Origin: Micrococcus flavus
GTDB taxonomy: Bacteria > Actinomycetota > Actinomycetes > Actinomycetales > Micrococcaceae
NCBI RefSeq assembly: GCF_014204815.1
Contig: NZ_JACHMC010000002.1
Coordinates: 1 to 40,805, forward strand
Direction of reading: 5' to 3'
DNA length: 40,805 bases
Part shown: positions 29,706 through 37,210 of the stretch, one piece after another
Layout of the letters: the number at the start of each line of letters is the position of its first letter
Position numbering within the stretch: position 1 is the first letter of the stretch
The notes under the pieces: model-generated
The model's input: only the letters and a program-made list of their open reading frames with translations
Database searches by the model: none
Told to the model about the DNA's origin: nothing
Position numbers and translations under genes: made by a program

Positions 29706-32291
29706 TCAGTACGCGGGCGCGGCCTTGTACAGGGATTCAGCGTCCTGGGCTGCGTGGACGCCGGCCCGGACGACGTCGTTCTTCATGTCCAGCACCCGCA
29801 GCTGGCCGTCGATTTCAGCGACGGCCTCGATCCGGCCGAAGGCGTCCCCGTGTGCTTGGGCGTAGTCGGCCAGGCCTCGCAGCTTGGGCAAGGCGTCGGC
29901 CAGGTGCGTGCCGTGGGGGTCCACGATGTCCGCGCGGATCGTGCCGTCCTGGTTGGTATGGAAGAAGAGGAAGTCCGGGCGCAGGGCCTGCCACTGGCCG
30001 GTGCCGTCCTGGTACGGGATCGCCAAAGACTGCTTGGAGGCCCGGGAGGGGTTGCGGTACCAGCCCCGGAAGGAGGGCTCGGCGGCTTCGGAGTCCAGCA
30101 CCTGCCGCTCCCAGGCGTTCAGATCCACAGGTGCGGTGCCGTCCTCGGCGGCCATCAAATGCAGAGTGCGGGTCGGCAGAGGACGCTCGCTGCCATCAGG
30201 GAGGCGCTCCTGCTGGTCGGCCTGGGCCAACTTCGGGCGGGTCAGGTCCACACGTTCAGGCCGACGGGCCATCTCCCGCACCCGGTCATACACCGCCTGG
30301 CGCTCATCGGTCAGGCCGTTGATCTGCACGCGGTACTGGCTCAGCCAGTCCTGCACGAGCTTGTCGGCCTTGGCCTCCAGATCGGCGACGACCTCGGAGG
30401 TGCGGGCCAGGGAGGCGATGATGATGTCTCCTTCGCGCAAGTCGAGATCCTCTTCGTCCTCGGGGACGATGTGATCGATGTAGGCCCCGGCGATCCAGCC
30501 GGTGAGGGTGCGGGCCGCCGCGGCAGCGGCCTCCTCGATGGCCCGGTCATCGGCCAGCAGTTCCAGGCTGGTGGTGCTCAGGGTTGTGGTTCCCAGCCGG
30601 CCGGTCAGCCGCTGGGCCGACAGCGTGAGCACATCCTGGCGGGCCGCGGCGATCTGCTCGGAGTACTGGACCCTGCATCCGTCCAGGAGCTTGCACATTG
30701 TGTGCGCGGCGGTCTTGACCGCCCCGGGCAGCAGCCCGTCGTGGGAGAGGGCGTTGGCCAGGATGTCCAGGCGCTTGAGCGGTTTGGTGGCGCCCTGGGG
30801 GATGTTCATGGAGGGCAGGGTGTCGAACACCGCCCACACGTCTTCTGCCACCGCCGGGTTCGGTGTCAGGGTGACCGGGTCGAACAGCACCCGCCGGGCG
30901 GCCTGCTTGCCGGGGTCGGAGGTGGTGTCGTCCATGTCGGACTGTCCGCGCATCAAGGTTTGGGCGATGGCGGTGGAGGTGGTCTTGTCGAAGTGGGGCA
31001 GGAAGCAGTCGATGGAGTTGAGCACCTCGTTGCCTGGGATGCGTCGGGCCAGGGGGGTGCGGACCATCCGGCCCAGCAGCTGGTGGACGTAGGTGGCGTC
31101 CTTGTAGGTGCGGAAGGACATCAGCACCTCTGCCCTGGGGCAGTCCCATCCGGTGGAGATCGCCTCCATGGCCAGCAGCACCCGGATGTGCGTGGTTTCC
31201 TGCACTCGCTGTGGGGCGATGTAGTTGACGATCTGGCCGGGCAGGTGCCGGTCGGTGTGGGTGCCGAAGACGTGGGCGATGTCCTGGGGTCGCAGCTCGG
31301 GCCACTCCTGGTGGATGACATCCAGGATTCGTGAGAGGTGCTCGTCGCTGGGTTTGTCTGCGACCTGCACGACCAGTAGTGGCACCACCGGGTTCGGTTC
31401 GCCCTGCTCGGCGGCATAGGCGGCCCAGGCCCTGGTGGAAGCCTTCGTGCGGGCCACGGCCTCGCGCAGCAGCGTGGTGTCGAAGGCGCCGGCTTCCTCG
31501 GGGATGGTGAGGACAACATCGTCCTTGAGCAGCCCGGAGGCCTGCACGAGCGCGGGGTCGACCTGCACGGGGGAGAGTGCGTCCCGGTCGGTGGCGTGGG
31601 CCATGGCCTGGGTGAAGCGTTCTACGGTGGCGGAGATCCCGAGCACGATCGGCATGGCCGGGGCCAGGGCGGTGCCGTTGATCAGGCGCTGGACGATGGT
31701 GGCCCGTTCCTGGTCGTTCTTCTTGGTGGTCTTCATGCCCCGGTGGGCCTCGTCCAGGATGAAGTAGAGGGTTCGTCCGGGGGTGGCCACGGTGTTGGCG
31801 ATGACGTCGTAGATGGTGCGTTGGGCCATGTCGGGGGCGGCCATCACCGGGGTGGCGGCGTTGGCGGGGTCCTGGGTACCGCGCACCAGGCGGGCCCCGT
31901 CGCGCAGCTTCTGGGCGTTGAGGAAGTACACCTGGCCGGAGGCGAAGGTGGTCTCGGCGAAGGAGTTCTCCACGGTGCGCAGCCGACCGTCGAGCTCGGA
32001 GGATGCGGCGTGGATCCGGGCGCGGGACTGATCGTTCAGATCCGGGTCATCGGAGAACCAGAGCACGGTGGCCCCAGGATCGGGGGCGATGTCCTCGGTG
32101 TACTGGTCGGAACCGAAGAACAGGGCCTCGATGATGGCCGCGGCCATCACCGTCTTGCCAGCCCCGGTGGCCGCGGCCAGGGAAAACTGGGACAGGACCC
32201 CGTCGTCCTGGTAGTTCTTCCTGGCCCGATGCAGCCGGTTCAGGACCTGCTCGACGGCTTGGGCCTGGTAGTCCTTGAGGGTGTAACGCAT
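29706..32291 (-). CDS. Type III restriction-like helicase/nuclease subunit (Res)
   Basis: This 861-residue SF2 translocase has Walker A AAATGAGKTVMA (Lys46), DEAH at 180-183 (FILDEAHRG), motif III GISAT, motif V STGWDCPRAEVL and motif VI LLGRMVRTPLARR. These are the arrangement of type III Res and related DEAD/DEAH restriction enzymes. The C-terminal 150 residues contain RPDFLFF and an ADIVDPHG strand where PD-(D/E)XK nucleases have ExK, so the nuclease active site, if any, is atypical. It would cut DNA after translocation from unmethylated sites recognised by the Mod partner. Its start is 5 bases downstream of the Mod stop, hence co-expressed. Confidence 0.88.
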   Translation of the reverse strand: MRYTLKDYQAQAVEQVLNRLHRARKNYQDDGVLSQFSLAAATGAGKTVMAAAIIEALFFGSDQYTEDIAPDPGATVLWFSDDPDLNDQSRARIHAASSELDGRLRTVENSFAETTFASGQVYFLNAQKLRDGARLVRGTQDPANAATPVMAAPDMAQRTIYDVIANTVATPGRTLYFILDEAHRGMKTTKKNDQERATIVQRLINGTALAPAMPIVLGISATVERFTQAMAHATDRDALSPVQVDPALVQASGLLKDDVVLTIPEEAGAFDTTLLREAVARTKASTRAWAAYAAEQGEPNPVVPLLVVQVADKPSDEHLSRILDVIHQEWPELRPQDIAHVFGTHTDRHLPGQIVNYIAPQRVQETTHIRVLLAMEAISTGWDCPRAEVLMSFRTYKDATYVHQLLGRMVRTPLARRIPGNEVLNSIDCFLPHFDKTTSTAIAQTLMRGQSDMDDTTSDPGKQAARRVLFDPVTLTPNPAVAEDVWAVFDTLPSMNIPQGATKPLKRLDILANALSHDGLLPGAVKTAAHTMCKLLDGCRVQYSEQIAAARQDVLTLSAQRLTGRLGTTTLSTTSLELLADDRAIEEAAAAAARTLTGWIAGAYIDHIVPEDEEDLDLREGDIIIASLARTSEVVADLEAKADKLVQDWLSQYRVQINGLTDERQAVYDRVREMARRPERVDLTRPKLAQADQQERLPDGSERPLPTRTLHLMAAEDGTAPVDLNAWERQVLDSEAAEPSFRGWYRNPSRASKQSLAIPYQDGTGQWQALRPDFLFFHTNQDGTIRADIVDPHGTHLADALPKLRGLADYAQAHGDAFGRIEAVAEIDGQLRVLDMKNDVVRAGVHAAQDAESLYKAAPAY

Positions 32292-32296
32292 GGGGG

Positions 32297-34441
32297 TCAG
32301 GCCCTCCGGTTGATCTGGAAGTTGTGCAGGTAGGACTCGTACAGGCGCACCGGCGTGGTGTGTCCAGGCAGCTGCCGGGCCACGGACTGGAAGGCCGCCT
32401 CGGAGTCGGTCACGATGAACGCCACCCTCACCTGGGGGTCAGCCTCCAGGGCGGCCAAGAACTCGGGGGCGTGGTCCATGTCCTCGAGCACCCCGTAAGC
32501 CTGAGCCACATCCCAGCCTTGTTCCGGAAGGCTGGAGATGATCCGACCGCGAGAGCCGGCCTTGAGCCAGAGCATCGGCGCGACCCGAGCGAAGGCACGG
32601 TTGCGACGCACCTGCCGGGGCGCCTCATAGGTCAGAGTGAAGAACGCCGCGTTCTCCTCGAAGCCCTCGGCCATGGGGAACTCGTCAGTGAACTTGTACT
32701 CGCCCTTGATCGGGTCCCCGGCCGGAGTCCTACCGATGATCGCAGCGGTCACGCGGGGCTTGGTGACGTAGTCGCAGATGCCCCACTGCTCCCACTCCGC
32801 ATCCCCGGGACGAAGCCCCTTCTTCCACAGGCCCTTCTGCTCCTCGGCGGACACCTCGTTGTTCGTCACGGAGATGCACTGACGACGCCCGCCGTCCTGC
32901 TTGTTCAGACGCATGACGGCATGTGCAGTGGTTCCGGAGCCGGAGAAGAAGTCGAGAATGACCGCCCCGGGCTTCTCCGCGACGAAGAACTTGATGCAGT
33001 CCTCGACCGCATAGAGAGACTTGGGGAAAGGAAATGCCCTGTCCGGCAAGAGGTTCTTGAGCAGGCGGGAGCCATACTGGGTGCTGTCGTGTGCGGCGAT
33101 GCGCCACTGGGTCCCAGGGATTGCGCGGTTGGTCACTTCAATTGACTCACCTGTGATGAGAGACCCATCGTGATCCCGTCCCTGAATGGGATAGGTCCCA
33201 TTCAGGACCTTTGCGTACTCTCCGCCCTTGATGTAATAGGCGACGAATCCCTTCTGGAGAGAACCTCCAAGGCGAACCCGCCCTTGCTCCAGATGTTCAA
33301 CCAGTCTGGCCTGGGAAAGTTGCCAGTTTCCGTGGGTGCCATCCTTCCGAATCGGCCAGAGAAGGACACGCCCTTCCGGTACCGCGACGTCGAGATGGTC
33401 TGCGTCCAACGGGATACTCGCACCCACCCCCACCACAGCACCAACGTTAGGGTCGATTTCCAGGGGGTAGAAGAGGTTCGGCCGATCAACGCGATTGGCA
33501 TTCGTTCCAGACCTTCGCAGGAGGTCCCACCTGACCCGGCCAGTGAAGGTCCGCCCCTTCATGGAAACCCACCCATCACCAAGGGGGACACGCATGGGAG
33601 CACACTCGCCGAGCATCACAAAGTATGCGTACTCATCGCTTCGCCCAAACGCCCCCCTGCGAGCCACATTCGCAGGGTTGATCTGGATGCTCACCATCTG
33701 AATCCGCGCTTCTGGGAAGGTCTGCTCCAGGAGCATTCCGAGACGCAGGTACTCTTTCTCGTCAATGGTGACAATGAGGACGGAGTCCTGGGGGTTGAGA
33801 AGGTCCTTGGCGACCTTGAGACGACGCTCCATGAAGGAAAGCCACTTGGAGTGACGGTAGTCGTCGTCGCCCTCGACGTAGTCGTTGTTGTACTTCCAGT
33901 CCTTGGCGCCCGTGTTGTAGGGCGGGTCGATGTAGATGCAGTCCACCTTGTGGCGGTGGGTGTATGTGAGCATTTCGAGGGCGTGGTAGTTCTCGGCGTT
34001 GATGACCGTGTGGAACGGTTTGTCCCCGCCGTTCTCGACGCGGCCTGTCTCGACCAGGCCCGGGTAGATCGGGTCCTCGAAGCGGGCGACGACCACCAGG
34101 TCCTCGAGTGCTGCTGTTGAGGTGGCCGGCTCGCGGACCTCGGGGTCGACGTCTGCTTCGGTCAGGTGGGCTTGCTTGCCGTCTGGGGTGCGTTCGATGT
34201 CGGTGACGACCCAGTGTCGGGTGTCCCCGATGGTGAGGCTCCCGCGCGGGGGCAGCACCCGGACGGTGTCCCCACGGCGCACGGGTCGGCCGGGCAGCTC
34301 CACGGCCTCGGGCTGATGGCGCTCGAACACGAGACCGAACTGGCTGCGCCCGGTGAGCTGACGGAACTCAGCTTCCAGGTCTGCGGCCAGCTGCGGGTCG
34401 GCCTTGCGGGCCTGGGCGAGCAGGTCAGTCAGTCGAGACAC
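32297..34441 (-). CDS. Type III-like adenine DNA methyltransferase (Mod)
   Basis: This 714-residue beta-class methyltransferase has motif IV DPPYNTG at 172-178, coming before the SAM-binding motif I DFFSGSGTTAHAV (about 493-505). The target-recognition region lies between them (about 215-480). An unusual N-terminal 120 residues (helical, then beta-rich) precede the catalytic part. It modifies adenine and, with the Res subunit downstream, specifies the recognition site. The central part of the gene is visibly more AT-rich than both ends (31 of 60 bases G+C at 33181-33240 against 41 of 60 at 32401-32460), suggesting an exchanged target-recognition domain. It begins with GTG 34441. Confidence 0.9.
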   Translation of the reverse strand: MSRLTDLLAQARKADPQLAADLEAEFRQLTGRSQFGLVFERHQPEAVELPGRPVRRGDTVRVLPPRGSLTIGDTRHWVVTDIERTPDGKQAHLTEADVDPEVREPATSTAALEDLVVVARFEDPIYPGLVETGRVENGGDKPFHTVINAENYHALEMLTYTHRHKVDCIYIDPPYNTGAKDWKYNNDYVEGDDDYRHSKWLSFMERRLKVAKDLLNPQDSVLIVTIDEKEYLRLGMLLEQTFPEARIQMVSIQINPANVARRGAFGRSDEYAYFVMLGECAPMRVPLGDGWVSMKGRTFTGRVRWDLLRRSGTNANRVDRPNLFYPLEIDPNVGAVVGVGASIPLDADHLDVAVPEGRVLLWPIRKDGTHGNWQLSQARLVEHLEQGRVRLGGSLQKGFVAYYIKGGEYAKVLNGTYPIQGRDHDGSLITGESIEVTNRAIPGTQWRIAAHDSTQYGSRLLKNLLPDRAFPFPKSLYAVEDCIKFFVAEKPGAVILDFFSGSGTTAHAVMRLNKQDGGRRQCISVTNNEVSAEEQKGLWKKGLRPGDAEWEQWGICDYVTKPRVTAAIIGRTPAGDPIKGEYKFTDEFPMAEGFEENAAFFTLTYEAPRQVRRNRAFARVAPMLWLKAGSRGRIISSLPEQGWDVAQAYGVLEDMDHAPEFLAALEADPQVRVAFIVTDSEAAFQSVARQLPGHTTPVRLYESYLHNFQINRRA

Positions 34442-34482
34442 GGGTGTTCTTTCTCTGGGCCGAGTGGCATGTGGCGCTCTCC

Positions 34483-34561
34483 GCGCTGATCCAGCCCATC
34501 CTAGGGACCGGGGACCCCGTGCCGGGCATGGGCTTCACGCGAGCTTAGGATCAGCGCTGAT
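34483..34561. promoter_or_regulatory. Inverted operator pair in the mod/HNH divergent intergenic region
   Basis: GCGCTGATCC (34483-34492) and GGATCAGCGC (34548-34557) form a perfect 10-bp inverted repeat 55 bases apart. The right arm is itself part of a palindrome ATCAGCGCTGAT (34550-34561). The region lies between the divergent starts at 34441 and 34603. Confidence 0.45.
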
Positions 34562-34602
34562 GCAGACGCGCATCCCCGTTCACTCGAGCAAGGAACTCGC
34601 CC

Positions 34603-35268
34603 ATGTCACGACGCTCTCTGGCTTCTCTGGCCACTGCTGCCGCTTTCGTCGCCACCGCTGTCTTCGGGGGTGCTGCTCCTGCTTCGGCCGGCACCACGTA
34701 TTCGGCCCCGCTGCGCACGGCGGTGTCGTCTTTGGCGGTGGCGGCGGAGAACAACACCGGCTATGACCGGGACGCCCAGTTCGGTGGCTGGAAGGACGCG
34801 AACGGGGACTGCCAGAACACGCGGGCTGAGGTGCTGATCGCCGAGTCCAAGGTGTCCCCGACGTACACCACGACCCGTAAGTGCACGGTGGCCACGGGCA
34901 AGTGGGTGACCGGTTGGGATCTGGTCACGCACACCTCGGCCTCGACGGTGCAGATCGATCACATGGTGCCCGTACATGAGGCGTGGGGCTCGGGAGCCCG
35001 GTACTGGACCAAGGCCAAGCGGGTGGCGTTCTACAACGACTTGGGGGATGCCCGATCGCTGAACGCGCAGACCTCGGCGTTGAACTCGGCCAAGCAGGCC
35101 CGCGGTCCGGAGCAGTGGCTGCCGCCGAAGAACCAGTGCCAGTACATCGCTGACTGGACTGCGGTGAAGATCCGCTGGGGGTTGAAGGCTGATGCCACGG
35201 AGAAGGCGTTTCTGGTGAAGAAGGCCGCGTCCTGCGCGAACACCACCCTTAAGGTGACCCGGTACTGA
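34603..35268 (+). CDS. Secreted HNH nuclease (GmrSD/DUF1524-like)
   Basis: This 221-residue protein has a Sec signal peptide (SRRSLASLATAAAFVATAVFGGAAPASA, cleavage after about residue 29). The beta-beta-alpha metal nuclease motif is VQIDHMVPVHEAW (Asp119-His120), with NSAKQARGPEQWLPP (Asn161, Lys164) completing an HNH fold of the DUF1524/GmrSD C-terminal type. Four cysteines (70, 94, 179, 211) can form two disulfides, consistent with export. Such secreted nucleases are widespread in actinobacteria and may degrade extracellular DNA. AAGGA precedes ATG 34603. It is divergent from the Mod gene, so it may be independent of the restriction system. Confidence 0.88.
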   Translation: MSRRSLASLATAAAFVATAVFGGAAPASAGTTYSAPLRTAVSSLAVAAENNTGYDRDAQFGGWKDANGDCQNTRAEVLIAESKVSPTYTTTRKCTVATGKWVTGWDLVTHTSASTVQIDHMVPVHEAWGSGARYWTKAKRVAFYNDLGDARSLNAQTSALNSAKQARGPEQWLPPKNQCQYIADWTAVKIRWGLKADATEKAFLVKKAASCANTTLKVTRY

Positions 35269-35742
35269 GGCTGCACGGCCGCAATGGTGCCCATCCCCTA
35301 CTCGTTGACGGCTGCGGGTGTGGGCACTGGCCTGCCCGGGGGCTGGCTCGAGGACTTGTGTTCGTATTTTGTCTGTCATGGCCACCCCTCCACTGGAGCT
35401 TGCCGGGAGTCGAGGCGTCTGCTTCCTGCTGCGAGCCCGTCGGTTACCCCCGGCACCCTGTCCAGAGGTCTCGAGGCACCCGCCGTATGGGGCTTCTGCC
35501 GTCTTGAGTAGGCGTGGTCCAGGAGCTCCGGTCGTCCAGAGAGCGCGAACATGCTACGGGGGTCTTACCTCACGGCGGGGGACCGCTTCACCCTGCGGGT
35601 CGGGGGCGTCGTTGTCGGCATTGGGAAGGTGGCGGTGCAGGACGCGTGGAGTCGGGGCGGCCCGCGGCAGGAGGGCCGGAACGCCGGCCACAAACGACCG
35701 ATTGAGCCCCAATGGGGCCTAGCTTCCCCGCGCGTGTGGGGG
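35269..35742. other. Gene-poor stretch after HNH gene
   Basis: About 470 bases without a convincing gene. Open frames on both strands here have poor codon bias and no ribosome binding sites. Bases 35551-35660 could encode a peptide faintly like the C-terminal barrel of EF-Tu (AGDRFTLRVGGVVVGIG), treated as chance. Near the right end are GCCACAAACGACCGATT (35687-35703), which recurs at 24185-24201, and the palindrome AGCCCC-aat-GGGGCCT (35705-35720). Confidence 0.5.
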
Positions 35743-35775
35743 TATACTCATAGACGAGCGGAGGCCAAGCCGCTC
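35743..35775 (+). promoter_or_regulatory. Promoter -10 and AGGCCAAG-loop leader hairpin (site F)
   Basis: TATACT (35743-35748) is a good -10; the -35 is weak (around 35720). The predicted transcript start is the first base of the hairpin GAGCGG (35756-35761), loop AGGCCAAG (35762-35769), CCGCTC (35770-35775). This is the same loop and position-at-the-5'-end rule as cassettes B-D, with an entirely different stem sequence. Confidence 0.6.
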
Positions 35776-35800
35776 CACCACCGAGAGAAGGGGGCTCACC

Positions 35801-36007
35801 ATGAGCCAGCAGGCCACACCCAAGCAGATCGACCACATCATCCGTCTCGTGAACCGCATCACCGGTCAGCGTTCCGGGTACATCAGCCAGTGCGACGGTC
35901 ACGCCGGTCTGGACCTCACGCAGCGGGAGAAGAAGGGCGGGATGACGAAGGCCGAGGCGTCGGCGCACATCGACGCCTTGACCGCCCGCGCGGCGCGGGA
36001 GGGCTGA
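35801..36007 (+). CDS. Small DUF3072-like protein
   Basis: This 68-residue protein (QATPKQIDHIIRLVNRITGQRSGY, then GGMTKAEASAHIDALTARAA) resembles the DUF3072 family of very short actinobacterial proteins: N-terminal TPKQ helix and C-terminal TKAEAS-xx-ID-xL helix. Function is unknown; two short helices suggest a DNA- or protein-binding clip. It is the first gene of a three-gene operon headed by a hairpin leader, and is followed after 3 bases by the next gene. GAGAAGGGGG lies before ATG 35801. Confidence 0.7.
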   Translation: MSQQATPKQIDHIIRLVNRITGQRSGYISQCDGHAGLDLTQREKKGGMTKAEASAHIDALTARAAREG

Positions 36008-36010
36008 CCG

Positions 36011-36409
36011 ATGGGACAGCAGATCGAGACGAGCCCCGCCGGCTACTTCGTGGACCGTGCCCGCGTGGTCCTGGCGCAGGCGTCCGCCGCGCCGGACGCG
36101 GACCCCACGCCGCTGGCCCAGTGGGCCGAGGAGGCCAAGCGCCGCGACCAGCGCACGGGCGGCGTGCTCGTCACCCGGGACGGGCGCATCGTGGCCGAGT
36201 GGCACCAGCGCCGCGCGACGACGACGGACCCGGGCGGGGCGTGGGTCGCGTCCAAGGACATGCAGCGCATTGTGGGCGGCACGTCGTGGGTGAACGCCCT
36301 GGACCGGGCGCAGGCGCAGATCGGGCGCGCGCTCGGGGAGCCGGTGGCCGCGCTGAGCGCGTCCACCCTGACGACCGGGCACGCCCCCCGCTACGGGGGC
36401 GGCGAGTGA
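36011..36409 (+). CDS. Hypothetical protein
   Basis: This 132-residue protein has a helical N-terminus (GYFVDRARVVLAQASAA), a small beta segment (GGVLVTRDGRIVAEWHQRRA) and a helical C-terminal part (MQRIVGGTSWVNALDRAQAQIGRAL). It has no family I recognise. Start ATG 36011 is 3 bases after the preceding stop, and its own stop overlaps the next GTG start (GTGA), so the three genes are one transcription and translation unit. No signal peptide or membrane segment is visible. Confidence 0.65.
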   Translation: MGQQIETSPAGYFVDRARVVLAQASAAPDADPTPLAQWAEEAKRRDQRTGGVLVTRDGRIVAEWHQRRATTTDPGGAWVASKDMQRIVGGTSWVNALDRAQAQIGRALGEPVAALSASTLTTGHAPRYGGGE

Positions 36410-36948
36410 GTCCGGCGCTGCTGCACACGTTCGTGGACGTGGCCCGTCACGTCGGCGTCACCCCGCCCACGGTGCGGGTGTGGGTGGAGAAGGGCTGGCT
36501 GACGGCATCGGGACCGTGGACGACGGCGGACGCCCGCGCCGCCGCCGCCCGGAGTCGGCAGCGCGCAGGGCGCGGAGCCGTCGCCGCGCACGGCACGGCG
36601 AGCCGGTGGCGCGCCGGCTGCTCATGCGAGGCGTGCCGGGCAGCTCACAACGCCGAGTCCCGCGACGTGAGGGAGGCTGCTCGTGTGGAGTGGTGGGCGG
36701 ACCGAGAGGCCCCGCTGCTGGAGGCGTTGGCCGGCGGCGCGCCGTGGCGCGAGGTGCTGGCCGAGGTCGGTGTGACGGCGCAGGCTGTGACGGCGCACCG
36801 ACGCCGGTCGCCCGCGTTCGCGGCGGCGTTGGACGGGGCGCTGATGGAGGGACGGGATCAGTCCATCGAGCACGGCAGAGCGGGCGCGTGGCGGGCCGGT
36901 TGCCGGTGTCCCGAGTGCCGGGAGTACCACGAGGGCACGCGCACCTGA
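36406..36948 (+). CDS. DNA-binding protein with two HTH segments and duplicated Cys/His motif
   Basis: This 180-residue protein has an N-terminal MerR-like HTH (FVDVARHVGVTPPTVRVWVEKGWL, about 9-32). A first Cys/His module follows (HGTASRWRAGC then C-x2-C-R-x2-H: Cys72, Cys74, Cys77, His81), then a middle HTH (PWREVLAEVGVTAQAVTAH, about 113-131) like phage terminase-small-subunit helices. A second Cys/His module closes it (HGRAGAWRAGC: Cys166, Cys168, Cys171, His175). The protein reads HTH-Zn-HTH-Zn, an internal duplication of architecture. Such modules occur in actinophage and plasmid DNA-binding proteins. The GTG start overlaps the upstream stop. A strong terminator follows. It is probably a regulator or DNA-packaging-like protein. 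Confidence 0.75.
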   Translation: MSPALLHTFVDVARHVGVTPPTVRVWVEKGWLTASGPWTTADARAAAARSRQRAGRGAVAAHGTASRWRAGCSCEACRAAHNAESRDVREAARVEWWADREAPLLEALAGGAPWREVLAEVGVTAQAVTAHRRRSPAFAAALDGALMEGRDQSIEHGRAGAWRAGCRCPECREYHEGTRT

Positions 36949-36967
36949 GCCGTCCCGTAGGGAGCAC

Positions 36968-36995
36968 GGAGCCCCCCGCAGTCGCGGGGGGCTCC
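36968..36995 (+). terminator. Strong terminator
   Basis: Perfect 12-bp GC stem (36968-36979 with 36984-36995), loop AGTC, followed by TGTTC. The gap 36996-37272 otherwise holds repeat copy 4 and the opposing terminator. Confidence 0.85.
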
Positions 36996-37028
36996 TGTTC
37001 GTCCTCAGCCGCTCCCACGCGCCCGCGC

Positions 37029-37160
37029 GCCGATGGGCACCGGCCCTGGACCGGCACTACCCCAGGCCGCTCTAGGGTCTCCCCGTGGCGGAAGTCGCTG
37101 GGCCTGCCAGCCTGCCCCCGCGGACGTGCCCGCCCCCTGTCTAGGCCCTCTGGTGAGCAC
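37029..37160 (-). repeat. Dispersed 132-bp GC-rich element, copy 4 (reverse orientation)
   Basis: Ends GCCGATGGGCAC and GGTGAGCAC as in copy 1. The core TCTCCCCGTGGCGGAAGTCG is intact. It lies between two terminators of convergent units, with no promoter next to it, unlike copies 2 and 3. Confidence 0.85.
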
Positions 37161-37210
37161 GCTAGATCAGTGCGCCGACAGAGGTAGTGACGGCCGACCG
37201 CTGTGACGCA

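Noticed and set aside
35551-35660. Peptide resembling the EF-Tu C-terminal barrel (AGDRFTLRVGGVVVGIG)
   Set aside because: Only about 20 residues match loosely, then the frame degenerates. No GTPase parts nearby; probably chance.
36131-36142. GAGGCCAAG with short complementary flanks in the 36011 gene
   Set aside because: Codons GAG-GCC-AAG (Glu-Ala-Lys) are common in this protein type; no leader position and only weak pairing.
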